DNA from: Aurelia coerulea
Lineage: Eukaryota > Cnidaria > Scyphozoa > Semaeostomeae > Ulmaridae
Assembly (NCBI GenBank): GCA_039566865.1
Contig: CM076945.1
Span: 4,763,501-4,827,500 of the forward strand
DNA: 64,000 nucleotides
Direction of reading: 5' to 3'
Every line of letters starts with the position of its first letter. Positions within the stretch are counted from its first letter, which is position 1. Shown in pieces: positions 1 through 11,715 of this stretch. The notes beneath the pieces are model-generated. The model ran no database searches, had not been told where the DNA came from, and saw nothing but the letters and a program-made list of their open reading frames with translations. Made by a program: the position numbers and the translations under genes.

Positions 1-483
1 TCAAACAATTTTTTTGGGACACCCTGTATTACCAAACAATCATTCTTTAATTTACAAACATGGAATTAGCTGCTATCTTTTGACATTCATTTCAGTTGAT
101 CAAGGAACTACAACATTTTAAAGAAACGAGTCCTATGTTTTGTGATATTTCTCCGAGGATTGCCAGTCGAAAACGAATTCGAAACAATTCGAAAACATGA
201 TTCTTACTGACAAACAGCTAGTTCTAATGGATTTTCTAAAAGCCAAGATTCTATCTAACGTTATGTATAGTTACACCTAGATTAATGAAACCAGTGCAGC
301 TAACTAATGGAGACTTCAAACATTTAATCATTCTCATTTCAGCATTTAAGCACAGCCATTATATCTTTTAAAATGTGTGCACTTTCGCTTCACATGAATT
401 GTTTTAGCAAGGATATTGAACAGTGGTTTGCAAATTTGAAATAAAATAACAACATGGAATAAATCGAACATATAGCAACTTAC

Positions 484-840
484 AGCCTTGTTTACATGTA
501 CCGTTTACAGTGAACGTCACTCCCAATCCTTTGGAAGTCACGGCACCAATGCGTATTTGATACCAACTATAATCCTTCAGTCCATCCAATTCAGTTTCAT
601 AAGTCGTTGCATTTACAATTTTCATTTTCTCACCAGGGAGTGCGCCATAAACAGCCAATGGATTAATTGATCTTGGGGCACGTTTCAAATCACGAACTGG
701 CACGTCAATTGGCTTGTAAAATATTCGGTAATTTTTGATGATTCCATTTCGTAAAGATTCAGGAATCGGACTCCAGAAGATTTTTATGGTATTTGTTTTG
801 CTTGGCCATGACTCAAACTTCTGCGGGGCTTCATCTGGCT
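484..840 (-). CDS. Gene A exon 14: FN3 domain 8
   Basis: Acceptor tgcattttag, donor GTAAGT, phase 1-1, 357 bases. Encodes PDEAPQKFESW, IKIFWSPIPESLRNGIIKNY and LKDYSWYQIRIGAVTSKGLG. It is longer than its neighbours because of an insertion between strands C' and E. The gene continues beyond the left edge, as the donor is good and no stop occurs. Confidence 0.87.
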
Positions 841-887
841 CTAAAATGCAAAGAAACGTTTCATCTTTCGTGGTATATTTCAGGGTA

Positions 888-1276
888 CACTCATTTTTTT
901 ATATAAAAAGCTAAGGTCCGGGGCTGGTAGGCACTTTCTTAAATTTTTGGGCCATATTGCTACCAAACGTTTCTTACATGTTTCTTATATTTTAATGCCG
1001 GAAGTGTAGAGTTAATTTTGTTTTGTCTAAAAAGGGCTCCCAAATTATTTAATAAGATCTCAAAACCAGTAAATAACATAATTCGCACTCAAAATAATGT
1101 CGAAACAGTTGATATAGCTGTACTGTGTCTAAACAGTTTTCAGTGCGACAGGAAAATTAAAAACTGTAAATTACAAAGTTATCTCAGCTATTTCAATTCA
1201 GGTAGGGTTGTTTCTTAACTTTCGAAAAATTGGGCCTACCGTTTCTTATAAGCGGTTTCTTATAAAAAAATGAGTG
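888..1276. mobile_element. TA-flanked inverted-repeat element
   Basis: Ends CACTCATTTTTTTATA and TATAAAAAAATGAGTG are inverted copies and are flanked by TA on both sides (886-887, 1277-1278). Further pairing continues inwards. Small size (389 bp) and TA duplication fit a non-autonomous Tc1/mariner-like element. It lies in the intron after FN3 domain 7. Confidence 0.6.
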
Positions 1277-1278
1277 TA

Positions 1279-2044
1279 TTGACAATGTTGGCTCGACATT
1301 ATGTGGCTAGTTTTAGATCAGAACATTAATACAGAGCTTTATTTTAAACGCATTAGGTCATGCTAAACTGGCTAGCTTCACCGTGTATCGTGTGACCCGT
1401 GTGATAAGATCATGTATTAGTCCTAACAAGCAATAAGGATACTTTTTAAACGCACACTGTCGTGGCTGTTATTGGCTAGTCATGATGTTGAAATGACAAG
1501 CAAAAGAAAATTGATAATTACCAAGCCCTTATGCTGCTGAATCATAATTTGTTTTGAGAATTAAAAGGGAGTCAGATCGTTATCAACTTGATGTTCACGT
1601 GAAAATGAGATCAACCTCGCTTTCGTTTTAGTTGTCGAAGGAAACAAGATGGCCGGCGAGCAATATTATTGAGTTTTCTTGAGAAAGTCTTGAGAAAACA
1701 CGGAATTTATGTCTTTTGAGAAGCAAAGCCTAGAGAATAATCAACAAAGAAACGACCAAGGACAATTTTGGTAAGAAATGTATGTCGTCCAAGGGCCCTT
1801 GATCAAAGAACAGTTCACCAAAGTATCAAAGGCAATTGACGGAGTAAAAGATGGATGAAGAAAATTTCATTTCCAGAATTATTATTCATTTCTTTAAACT
1901 ATTGAAGGCATTTTCCCCTTATTTTCGCTGATTGCCTTTTTAAAAATTGACGAGGAGCAGGCAATGATAATATTGCCACTGTGAAATTATCGTTTAACGT
2001 TACAGAAATTTGCAGTCAATAATTGCAATTGAGAAAATGCTTAC
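1279..2044. other. Intron sequence, nothing recognised
   Basis: AT-rich, no exon with FN3 or PA14 pattern and no clear repeat ends. Short reading frames only. Confidence 0.5.
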
Positions 2045-2270
2045 TGTCTTCGTCAGTCTTGAAATACATGGGTGCAGAGAAATTCCCAACTCCTTTTCTG
2101 TTTATGGCTTGGACGGTAATGCTGTAGTTAGTGAATTTTCTCAATTGAGGTATTGATATGTGCGGATTGGCATCAGGTGTGACCATTTCAAAAACTTCAC
2201 TTTCATTGCATCCAGCTGGTCTGTCGACATGGCAGTCTACTACTTGAAATCGAATCCTGTATCCAGTAAC
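2045..2270 (-). CDS. Gene A exon 13: FN3 domain 7, second half
   Basis: Acceptor ctctccgtag, donor GTAAGC, phases 0 to 1, 226 bases. Encodes VTGYRIRFQVVDCH, then LRKFTNYSITVQAINRKGVG and FKTDEDS, strands C to G. Joined to exon 12 it makes one complete FN3 domain of 111 residues. The intron between the halves (2271-4402) contains a hAT-like element with clear target duplications. Confidence 0.82.
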
Positions 2271-2315
2271 CTACGGAGAGGACAAACGTGTACTTGAAAA
2301 TTCGCTTTCAAGATG

Positions 2316-3460
2316 CAGTGGCGGACTGGCCCACCGGGATACCGGGAAATTCTCCGGTGGGCCCTTATCAAGAAAATAGCCACTTTTTGTCTTGGGCCTT
2401 TTGGACACAAATGCTTGCTGGCGGCCCACAGTAATCAAAATTTGCAATTGTAACTGATATCTTAACACTTTTCAAGCCCATCTAAGTAGAATATGCCTGA
2501 AATATTTCAGCTCGCTTCGCTCGCACTTCAAGACGTCTGTATTCCTGGCTACTGTGGGCCACTTTGTGCAACTTTGCATCCCAGTGGCGTGGCGCGGCCA
2601 CGGATTGGGATGGGGAGGGGGCCATTTGCCACCCCCTACTTCTGTCAAAAGATAATCCTCGAGATTCTTTCAAAAACGAGGAGAAATTGGTTATAGGTGG
2701 GGAAGGGTAGGAATCTATCCGAAAAATACTGGAGAGTGGTTGAGGGCATTGGGAAAGTCGCTCTAAGCCAAAGTAAAGGTACGCCTTTTACAAAATTTTC
2801 CCAGATGAACTATGTTAAATTATGACAAACCATGATAGCATTGAAATAAGAAAATTAAACAATAGAAAATTCAGTTTCCTCAAAAAATTTACTGGGGATG
2901 CTAATTTGAAAAAACAATTGTTTTTGAAATGATCAAATTCTATCATAGCACCGCTAACATTAGATTGCGAGAAGTGTTTTAAGCCAAAGTAAAGGGCGTA
3001 TCCTCTGAAAATTTTCTCCCCCAATCCCCCTTATTTCAATACCCTACCACTTAATTTGTCATGGCTGTTGTATGCTTTATTCAGGCTATCATGACGTCCG
3101 CACACTAAAACATTTTCTTGGAAGGTAAACGAAGAAGGCTCACCCCATATCCAATTAGGGGTGGATTTTTCGAAAGTAAGGGCGCTCAGCGGCATTGTAA
3201 AGAAAAGGGTAATTGTAAATTGTAAAATTGTAAATTGTGCACTTAACAATTTTCCTAGACCGAGGCCCAGGCCCTTGTTTCACTTGATTTGCCCAAAGTT
3301 GCCTCCTTTGAGGTAAAAATCTGGCTACACCACTAGAAACACTACGAAGTAACTTTTCAAACATGCCAGCTAGTTTACAAATATAATTTGAACTTCTACA
3401 AATGTGGGGCCCCTAACAGCTAATTTCCCGGTAAGGAATTGATGCCCCAGTCCGCCCCTG
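2316..3460. mobile_element. hAT-like non-autonomous element with 8-bp target duplication
   Basis: Terminal CAGTGGCGGACTGG and CCAGTCCGCCCCTG form inverted repeats. The flanking TCAAGATG occurs at 2308-2315 and again at 3461-3468, an exact 8-bp duplication as made by hAT transposases. It carries a second element inside it (2582-3335). It is in the intron that splits FN3 domain 7. Confidence 0.75.
2582..3335. mobile_element. Nested inverted-repeat element (CAGTGGCGTGG end)
   Basis: Begins CAGTGGCGTGGCGC and ends with the approximate complement GGCTACACCACTA. The ends match the hAT-like type, but no target duplication is clear. No transposase frame. Confidence 0.45.
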
Positions 3461-3468
3461 TCAAGATG

Positions 3469-4402
3469 CTAAGAAAATAATGCAAGAAATTCAAAGGAAT
3501 CAGCAGGCTAAAAGGTGTGTTCATGAACAAGGGTCACGGGCAGGAGTAAAGATGCATTAACATTTTTTAAATTGGAAAGTGCACGAGTTAATGTGTGGCT
3601 ATTTCTTGTTATATTTACAGATAAACATTCTCCCTGGAAAGGTGTCACAATAGGAAAGTAATGGCACTAAATAACAGAAGCATTTAAATTGTCCGAGACT
3701 ACGTTCATACAATACTGGCAGAATGTCAAAACAGCAGGAAATATGACATGTCAGAATTTTATCTAGTATTTACACAATAACCGGCCCAATTTTAAAACGC
3801 TAGAAAAGTTGACTGCATCAACCTCTTTTGACTATCTGCCAGGATGAGGCTAGATTTAGATGCAAAATAAATTCATCTAGGCCTACAGAGCCAGGGAGGC
3901 CTATCCGTAATACTTTTATGCCGCATTCAAATTATGCCAGTATCACTTGAACGCAGTCTGATTTGGCAATACGTTACAGCTCGAGATAAGAAAGAAAACA
4001 AGGCAGCAAGAAAAATGTCTCAAAATCATTTGGAAGGAGCAAGATTTTTTTTGAATGCCTAATTCTTTGTAGGACTTTATCATTGTCGATTTCTTTATCG
4101 ATGCATTACAATGAAATATAGCTAAAAAGTCAGCATATTAATTCCAACGTTAAAACATTAAAATGCATATGTTACATAAGAAAATAGTGGATAAAATATT
4201 TACAAATCATCAAAAGTATACAGTTAAAACTTCGGAACAAAAGTGGGGCATAATCTGCATGAACAGCTTTCTCCATACCAATTTTTTGTCTTTATATCTT
4301 TGAAGCATAGTCATTCAAAATTCAGCCCAAGCAAGGCTCGAGAAGCAGCCACGTCAAAAGAACATTTAATTTATTCTAATTGATGAAATTATGAGAACAT
4401 AC
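3469..4402. other. Intron sequence, nothing recognised
   Basis: AT-rich intron stretch between the hAT-like element and the first half of FN3 domain 7. No repeat structure or coding pattern seen. Confidence 0.5.
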
Positions 4403-4509
4403 CTTGCCATTGGCAGCTCCATTTATTTCATCCATGGGAATCCAACTTAGTGTAAGGCCAGTCGATGTTTTATTTTCTTGTGACACATTTTTAGGAATTT
4501 CGTAAGGTA
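4403..4509 (-). CDS. Gene A exon 12: FN3 domain 7, first half
   Basis: Acceptor ccattatttag, donor GTATGT, phases 1 to 0, 107 bases, too short to stand out as an open frame. Encodes PYEIPKNVS, then LTLSWIPMDEINGAANGK, the A-B-C strands of an FN3 fold. The continuation is exon 13 at 2270. This is the only FN3 domain in the window divided by an intron. Confidence 0.8.
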
Positions 4510-4545
4510 CTAAATAATGGAAATATACATAGTCTTAAAACGATT

Positions 4546-5020
4546 AGAGTAAAAACCTGCGTATAAGAACATAGAATTGTGCAAGTCAGCCTGACTAGGT
4601 TCTTATGTGTTGGGTATTTGGTAGAAACTGAGGCTGTTCAGGTTCTTAAATTGGTTCTTATTTTATTCAGGAATTGAAGAATTTATTTTCTTCAGATTCA
4701 AACTTCAGGCCTATTATTTACTGTCAGTTCACATCACTACAGTTTATCAGATATTATTCACAACAGAATTCGTGGAAGAATCAGAAATTTTTCTATATAA
4801 TCCAAAGAAAAGCTCTCATAAGCTCCTTATCAAATAATAAAAAACAGTTATGATTCTTCCACAAGCTTCTGTTGTTAATAAGACCACACGATCTCTACAA
4901 ATAAGAACCTATTTCAAATTTCAGGCTCAATGGGCTCTTATACAATTGGGGTTTAATTGCAAAATTTCAGCCTGCATGTTCTTAATCCACTAGGTTCTTA
5001 TACGCGGGTCTTTACAGTAT
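4546..5020. mobile_element. Inverted-repeat element with GCGTATAAGAACC ends
   Basis: Left end reads AAAACCTGCGTATAAGAAC and the right end reads as its complement, TTCTTATACGCGGGTCTTT. Internally it repeats the word TTCTTAT/ATAAGAA. A second copy of the family surrounds the large palindrome at 18.0-20.8 kb. About 475 bp, no coding frame. Confidence 0.6.
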
Positions 5021-5174
5021 CTTAAAATTACAGTGGTAAAATGTGTTTACTTGTAACATAAATGTGATATAAAAGTCAATCCTAAGACTCATCGAAAAGA
5101 AACTAAGTCAGGTAAATATTAAGGATTTCTATAGCAATATTTTCTGAATCAGCCAAAAGAGATATAAAGTTCAA

Positions 5175-5330
5175 TAGACGATTACGCAAAAGATGGCGGA
5201 GAGGAACTTTTTACCAAGAAGCACTGCGTTCTTTAATCGAATTGCTATAGAATCGTTAAAGGTTCGCAATTTGAACGCAATGCATCTTGGTAAATAGTTC
5301 CTCGCCGCCATTTTTCAGCGTAATCGTCTA
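5175..5330. mobile_element. Short TA-bounded hairpin element
   Basis: Ends TAGACGATTACGC and GCGTAATCGTCTA are exact complements. The arms continue through AGATGGCGG / CCGCCATTT and TTACCAAGA / TCTTGGTAA. A compact element of about 156 bp. Confidence 0.55.
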
Positions 5331-6179
5331 TTCTATAAAACAGTATCCATCGAATGCAACTGGCTTTTACTTGGTCCAAAGCAAGCAAGCAAGCAAGCTA
5401 GAAAGCGAATGATCAAGCAAGCAAGCACCATTTATTTGTTAACTCAGGCTTGGGTTATAGATAGCTATACAGCTAATGTGGGCCTGCGCATTACGGCTTG
5501 TGCCGTCAGAGTTGCCCCGTTGCCTCGCACTGTTTCACCGACCTCAGAAGGATGAGCACAAGTTTGCTGTTGGCTTGTCGTTCGTAGTGTATATGACAAT
5601 ATGCGAAGTCATGCAGGCTGATTCCACAATATTCGAAATATGGACGGATTCAATATTGCTAATATCAGTACGATAAGACTATCTGCTCTTCCTTTGCTTG
5701 AGGATCAACATTTGGGTACTGTTGCAAACATAATCATTTTAGAAGCAACCATTTTCTTCATTAAGGCTTCGGCCAGGTTTAATTTAATGTTGATATATAT
5801 ACAGCAGCATCCACTTTTTATATGCAAAATATTTCGATACATGAGAAAAAAATTTCGGTACAAAATATGTCTTTGCATAGACAGTTTGTTTTATGGTGTA
5901 ATTTTCAGTTGCAATAAAAGAGTGACCTTCATGGCGAGGACCCGGTAACCTTGTGTTCTTCCTCGCCATGAGTATATTTAATTGTAATGTAATTATAGTT
6001 GTTAGTTTTCGTTATAATTTTTGTTTTTAATTGATATGAAAATATATAGACGTAGAGAATACTGAAATACACATGGAGACTTCTGCTCTCTGTTAAATAC
6101 CTTACCTAAATTTCACTTAGCAAGACAAATAACAAAACTAATACTAACAGTAAACTAGAGTTAAAAGTGGTTTACTTAC
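5331..6179. other. Intron sequence with a short AAGC run
   Basis: Contains imperfect GCAAGCAAGCAAGC microsatellite at about 5380-5426 and a small hairpin at about 5930-5970 (ATGGCGAGGA / TCCTCGCCAT). Otherwise nothing recognised. Confidence 0.45.
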
Positions 6180-6497
6180 TATAGTCATCCGTTCTCACAG
6201 TGATGTTTTTAGAGAATGGCCCCTCAGCTCGATATGTGAAAGCCAAAACCCTGATAGTGTACGGAGTGTATATCTTCAAATTCGAGAGCGTTTTGTTGAA
6301 TAGATCTGGTCCTCCTTGAACATTCACAATGGTATGATTGATCCAATTTGAATTTGGAAGGGTTTCATCTTTATAGCTTAGTATATATCCAAGTATGATG
6401 CCATTTCTGTGATCTACTGGCACGCGAGACCATGAAATATACAAGCTTGTATGGTTGATAAACTCTCCTGAAACATTTGTTGGCGCAGCTGTAGGGC
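6180..6497 (-). CDS. Gene A exon 11: FN3 domain 6
   Basis: Acceptor aatttcag, donor GTAAGT, phase 1-1, 318 bases. Encodes PTAAPTNVSG, LYISWSRVPVDHRNGIILGY and LKIYTPYTIRVLAFTYRAEG. Several NxS/T sequons (NVS, NHT, NKT) suggest glycosylation. Confidence 0.88.
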
Positions 6498-6601
6498 CTG
6501 AAATTGCCAAATAATCAGTGTTAAAAAGTCTTCTACTGATAATTCGTAACTAGCATCAAAGATTATTGAAGCATTTTCAAGATCCTAATCATCATCTGAC
6601 T

Positions 6602-7204
6602 AACAAGGGCAGATTTTGTAATACAATAGCAAAGTTGCGTTTGATTGACACCTCAATTCAAAGTGATTAGTGACTGCAGACAAAAGAAATTCTCTCAACC
6701 AGTCATTCTAAACAAACAAACAAAGCCACAAAAGTTTCCTCGAAACTAGTAGGGCAAACTCTCGCCTTGTGCAAGCGAAAGGTAGTTTTTAAGAGAAGTT
6801 ATGTGCTTATAACGAGAGAACAAGGATACATATAAAGTTCTGTCTTGCGGATTTTGTTTATTTGATTCAGGAGCTGTTTTGTAATCGTTTCCTTTAAGCC
6901 CTAAATATGCGAGAATTACAATGCCTTCTGCTGGGCTTCTGAATCAAATAAACAAAATCTGCCAGACAGAACTTTCGATCTACCCTTCTTCTTTTGTTAT
7001 AAGCACATAACATCTCTTAAAAACTACCTTTCGCTTGCACAAGGCGAGAGTTTGTCCTACTAGTTTCGGGGAAACTTTTGCAGCTTTGTTTGTTTTGAAT
7101 TACTGGTTGAGAGAATTTCCTTCGTCTGCAGTCGCTAATCGCTTTGAATTGGGATGTCAATCAAATACAACTGTTACTATTGTATTACAAAATCTGCCCT
7201 TGTT
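6602..7204. mobile_element. Mutator-like MITE, family 1 (copy 1)
   Basis: Long inverted arms of about 270 bp with ends AACAAGGGCAGATTTTG and CAAAATCTGCCCTTGTT. Flanks CATCTGACT and CATGTGACT agree at 8 of 9 positions, pointing to a 9-bp target duplication. Other copies at 17.4, 44.8, 52.0 and 56.6 kb share the ends. A 9-bp duplication with long arms is typical of Mutator-like elements. No transposase. Confidence 0.72.
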
Positions 7205-8282
7205 CATGTGACTGGCGACATGATTGCTTGTTTTTGTTCAATGTTTCTAATTTGAGTTTTCATTTCTACTCATTCAAGAACTCACAACCAAACAGATTCA
7301 AAACACTGACTAAGACTTTGTTCCAACGATACCGGCACCACTTGAAAGCGGTAAGAAATGTGACGGACAGGCCTCCCGTTCACACGAAAAAGGCACCTCT
7401 TTGCTGACAGATTTTGAAAATGTTAGATTTTGAAAACGGAATTTTAAACGTCATATTTTTAAAAAGGCATCATGTGAACATTCGAAAACGATAAAAACGG
7501 AACATTTTTCGACGCTGTCAAGATGAAGCTTATCAATTATTATGGTCCAGGTACGTTTCTTTGGCATCAAATCCTTGGGGGAGACTGCAACGAGTTTGTT
7601 ATTGTCCAATTTCCTATCGTTTTGAAATTGTACTGGCATCGTGTGAACGCCAGCTAAAAGATTTTTACGGTCACATCTTTCACCATATTCAAATTGTGTC
7701 TTTATCGTGCGAATGTGGTAAAAACCCAACAACAAATCTGAAGAAAGATTGAACGTCTGCTAAACCTTCGAGGACCGAACGAAAAACCAAAAGTCGCTCC
7801 AAACGTTGCAGTGATTGGAAAAATCTAAGCTACCAATCAAATTCTGAGAATAGGCACGTGGTCTGGCCATATCAAGAAAGTCGAGATTTGACTGGATGCT
7901 CCCAAATGGAGCGTATATCTGGCCTAAGTCGTCCCTTTTTCTAAACTGTCACAAGAGTCTCAGTTTTTTTCAATACTTTATTTTAAATGGTCTGGAAGGA
8001 TTTCTAGATATTTATTGTTCATTTAAGTACACTATGAATGCTGTACCTCCGAACGACGAGCTTCCAACGACGGAGATGTGAGTATAACTTGGCCAGGCCT
8101 CCGGGAAGTCACCCATCCGGATTTTGACCTCCTAATGAAAACTGTATAAGCCACTGGCCACTCACCCCACAAGTTCTAAACAATTTAAAGCCATAACCAT
8201 AATTCAATTTAACGCTTACAACTGACACTCATGTAGTCAATCTCTACACATGAATCTCTAACAGATCCAGCAGGTGAATTGA
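7205..8282. other. Intron sequence, repeat-like but unresolved
   Basis: Contains GTGTGAACG-type words near 7370, 7470 and 7640 that look like a decayed element with subterminal repeats. No coding pattern is seen. Confidence 0.3.
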
Positions 8283-8958
8283 CACGGGGAAGGGGGGAGG
8301 GGGTTCTTGGCAAAATTTTGGGTAGGGGTCTGCCGTGAGCATATTCAATATGGTACCGTTGGCTAGACTAATTTTTACGAAAATGGTACCCTTGGCTAGA
8401 CCAATTTTGACCGTTCCCTAGACCAAAATTGTCAAATATGATACCCTTCGTACCAAAAATATGATGACACGACCGTTCCCTAGACCAATATTACGAAATA
8501 TTATACCCTTGGCTACACTGTGGCTAGACCAAATTGCAAAAATAGTATACCCTTGGCTAGACTACAAGTCCGACAGTATACCCTTGCTCGCGGCACATCC
8601 CCAGGTACCTTTATTATGGAAGAACCACCCCCAAGGGCGGATCCAGCCCGAAGCTGAAGGGGGGGCAACTTGCAAAGAGGGCGCCAAAAACATAATGGAA
8701 AAGTGAGCGCGCCGAAGGCGCGCGAAAATTTTTGGACACTTTTAATAGGAAATTCTTTGATTTACTACTAAATAATCCCTTGATTACTAAGTTTTCCCCA
8801 TATCTAAATCGAAATAGTTAGAAAATTGTGCGTTAGAGTCAGGATGAGGGGCGCCTTTCTCTCCAAAATAGGGGTGCCAAGCTGAATTTTCATCGTGAAG
8901 GGGGGCAGTTGCCCCCACTTGCCCCCCTAAATCCGCCACTGACCACCCCCTCCCCGTG
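8283..8958. mobile_element. hAT-like MITE with 8-bp target duplication
   Basis: Ends CACGGGGAAGGGGGGAGG and CCCCCTCCCCGTG; flanking TGAATTGA is exact on both sides (8275-8282, 8959-8966). The interior repeats GTACCCTTGGCTAGACCAA several times; the same motif array recurs at 50660-50800. A second element is nested at 8632-8941. Confidence 0.75.
8632..8941. mobile_element. Nested hAT-like MITE
   Basis: Begins CAAGGGCGGATCCAG and ends CTAAATCCGCCACTG. The 8-bp flank ACCACCCC is repeated exactly (8624-8631, 8942-8949). It inserted into the older element at 8283-8958, so the order of events is clear. Confidence 0.75.
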
Positions 8959-9108
8959 TGAATTGAGAAATCAAATGAACAAACTATGCATTATTAACTG
9001 GATGGCAGCAACTGGATTGGAACCAAATGCATTCCTAACAGAAAGTGACCGCAAAGACCACAAGGCCACCAATCTTTAAGGAAGGAAATGTAATGGGAAT
9101 ATACATAC

Positions 9109-9402
9109 CATAGGCATCTGTCCTGATGTATATTGGATTGGCAAATGGACCTTGACCAACAATGGTCTTTCCAGCAACTTTGAAATCATATACAGTATAA
9201 TATTCAAGACCGCCAATTGATACTGTCTTAATGTTTGAATTCATACTTTTCCATACACCAGCAGAATTATTCTTTCTGTATGTAATGTTGTAATCGATGA
9301 TTATTCCATTTCGTCCCTCAATAGGGATATCATCCCATTCCAGTAATATTTCAGTAGCACTTAGGAAATTCCCTCTAATTCTAGCTGGCACGGCAGAAGG
9401 TG
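9109..9402 (-). CDS. Gene A exon 10: FN3 domain 5
   Basis: Acceptor gttaatttcag, donor GTATGT, phase 1-1, 294 bases. Encodes PSAVPARI, ILLEWDDIPIEGRNGIIIDY and LEYYTVYDFKVAGKTIVGQG. Open frame beyond both borders is intron read-through. Confidence 0.88.
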
Positions 9403-9532
9403 CTGAAATTAACAAAGGTTTGAACACAGGTAGCAAAGTATGGTTGTAAATAATTTGAAAAAGTAAAGGCCGCAAACCAGCGTCGATTGTCGGATCCGGA
9501 GATGCTTGCGGTGACGAATAAATGGATAAGTT

Positions 9533-9850
9533 TAACCCTATTCTACATAGGGGGGGGGGGCAAAAAAGGCCCCCCAACCAAACTTCCTGTAATTACTCTT
9601 AAACGAAGTATGATAAAAGACTGGAACTAGGGTGACTTTTAATCAAATTTAATATTGCATCAAATTAACAATATTGCATTATTATATAATTGGTCACGTG
9701 ACTATGACATGCCCATATTTGGCAACAAGTCTCTCAGAAAATCAATAAAACATGCATAACTTTTCTCGTACACATCTGATTTCAATGTTTTGATGATGTT
9801 CCTTGTGTCTCTCCATCAAAATATTAGGCCTATCAATCGACCCAGTCCCC
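9533..9850. mobile_element. Partial piggyBac-like element end
   Basis: TTAACCCTATTCTACA is followed by a run of ten or more G and CAAAAAAGGCCCC, the same layout as the TTAA elements at 13.5 and 18.0 kb. It also has the GTCACGTGAC ... CCATATTTGG pair near 9692-9722. No matching right end found, so the extent is uncertain. Confidence 0.4.
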
Positions 9851-10465
9851 TCTCCTTTGAAATGAACATACATGGACAGAAACTTTTAAATAACGGAAAT
9901 AGAACAAGAAATTCACTGAAATGTGAATGAAAATTTTAAATTGGCACATCGGTCAAAATTTTCTAGATACGCGATAGAACGTAAATGAATGCAAATAGCC
10001 GACAAAAACTAGAGCAGATAACCCAGACTCCTGGGTCCATGCTCGTGCCAACTTTATCTCATATTTAGTTAATTTAACACTTAATTTAATTTAACACTTA
10101 ATTTAACACGACAATATGAGATAAATATCTTTTGTTATGTGTATGACATCCATGTCAATTGGAAACTGCGCTTTCTTGAGCCCTCTGCGGTGGTGCTGTT
10201 CGAAATTCATGCGCGAACTTGCGTGATCGGAAAAGGGCGATGGAATGAAGAAATCGCGATTTTATCGCTGTGTTTTCCGACAACGATTTTACAGAAGACG
10301 GTCGCTAAATGTACAATAACTGGTTTCTATCCTTTAAACTATGAAATAAGGAATAATTCATTAGCATTGACTTTTCCGATAAAATTTACTTGGGCCAAGT
10401 AACTCGAGGTTTCTTTTTGAGTGATTGAAAAAGGGCGATGGGGCTCTAGTTAATTTAACACTTAC
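9851..10465. other. Intron sequence, nothing recognised
   Basis: Short direct repeat of TTTAATTTAACACTTAA near 10070-10105 and again near 10447; otherwise unresolved. Confidence 0.4.
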
Positions 10466-10759
10466 CATCCTGGATGGTTCTCTTTCTGACAATTGATGAA
10501 AATATTCCAACTCCTTTGCTGGTTATTCCAGCAACTGAAAAGTCATAGTAAATGTAGTTATCCAGTCCATCGATGATTATGGATTTGTTTGTCGTGATTT
10601 CCTCTTTCAAACTGTCAGTCTTGTCAGTTCGCTGATATTTTACTTTGTATGATGTAATAATACCATTTCGTTGATTGGGAACGATGTCATTCCAGGAACA
10701 GTTGACTGATGTTGACGAAACAGCTTCGATCACTAAAGACTGTGGTGGTCCTCCTGGTT
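10466..10759 (-). CDS. Gene A exon 9: FN3 domain 4
   Basis: Acceptor gatgattgcag, donor GTAAGT, phase 1-1, 294 bases. Encodes PGGPPQSL, VNCSWNDIVPNQRNGII and LDNYIYYDFSVAGITSKGVG. The acceptor's pyrimidine tract lies inside a short tandem array (10764-10850), an unusual setting for a splice site. Confidence 0.87.
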
Positions 10760-10763
10760 CTGC

Positions 10764-10850
10764 AATCATCAATCAAATCAGAATCATCAAACGAATCAGA
10801 ATCATCAAACGAATCAGAATCATTAATCAATTCAGAATCAGCAATCAAAT
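10764..10850. repeat. Short tandem array at a splice acceptor
   Basis: About five imperfect units of AATCAGAATCATCAAACG type directly upstream, in gene sense, of the FN3 domain 4 exon. On the minus strand the unit supplies the T-rich tract before the acceptor. Confidence 0.7.
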
Positions 10851-10859
10851 CAGACAGGG

Positions 10860-11700
10860 TGTTGCAAAAACAATCAAAAACATGTTCAAGCATGTAGTTC
10901 GATCAAGGCCCCCAGGATGAGATTTCTCATATGTCCAATTAGGTTCAGTAATTTACCCAGCTTTTGGTCATTCCCTCCCTATGATATGAGAGATTTTCAA
11001 CAGAAAGCCCCTTTCGAAAATCTGCAGAAACGAAAGAAAACGGCAAACAAAATTTCCCGTTGTTTTCCTTCCTAGTAATAATGACACTCACACGCATTCA
11101 TGCATTTTGTCTTCTTGGGAGAATGGAATCTCATTGAATAAGTTATTCATACTAGGAGGAAGACTTCTCCCCCCTCCCGTCAAGAGGATCGCACGAGCTA
11201 AAAGCGTTTTCAAGTCATTGCTACAAGGGAAACAAATTAGGAGGCCTTGTTCATGATTTCAGCACGTTTTTCAGTGTTTCTCGAAGGGACATTTTTCAGG
11301 AAATCCCTTGTAAAATATTAACGAAGCGCTCGGTTTCAGCCAGGAAAGATTCTGAAAGTTATTGAGCATGTTAGCTACTCAACTAAATATTGCAAGAGAT
11401 CGTTGCTTGTATATTCAAGGAGCAGTATCCTTTCCAACGCCTGGCTTTTTTTTGACTCACCCAGCAGATGATAAATAATTCCATGAATTTATTAAAACTG
11501 CATATCATTAGAAAAAGAAAGATTGAAATTTCAGACGGAATGCAACCTATTCAAATCTTTTCATTTTGATATTCAATTACAGTTGTGTTCCTCTTTTCTG
11601 ACGGGGGATTACAAAATTTCATGCATACATTTTTCTTCAAAGCTCACAACGAACTCTATCTAAAGCTGTGAGAGTTTCTGATGAAACTTCCGTAAAAGCA
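10860..11700. other. Intron sequence sharing a dispersed repeat with 59.8-60.4 kb
   Basis: The stretch from about 11060 to 11310 (AATGACACTCACA, GGGAGAATGGAATC, CATTGCT, TTCATGATTT) reappears in order at 59830-60430, where another element splits it. This is a dispersed repeat, not an exon. Confidence 0.45.
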
Positions 11701-11715
11701 ACATAGTAGACTTAC

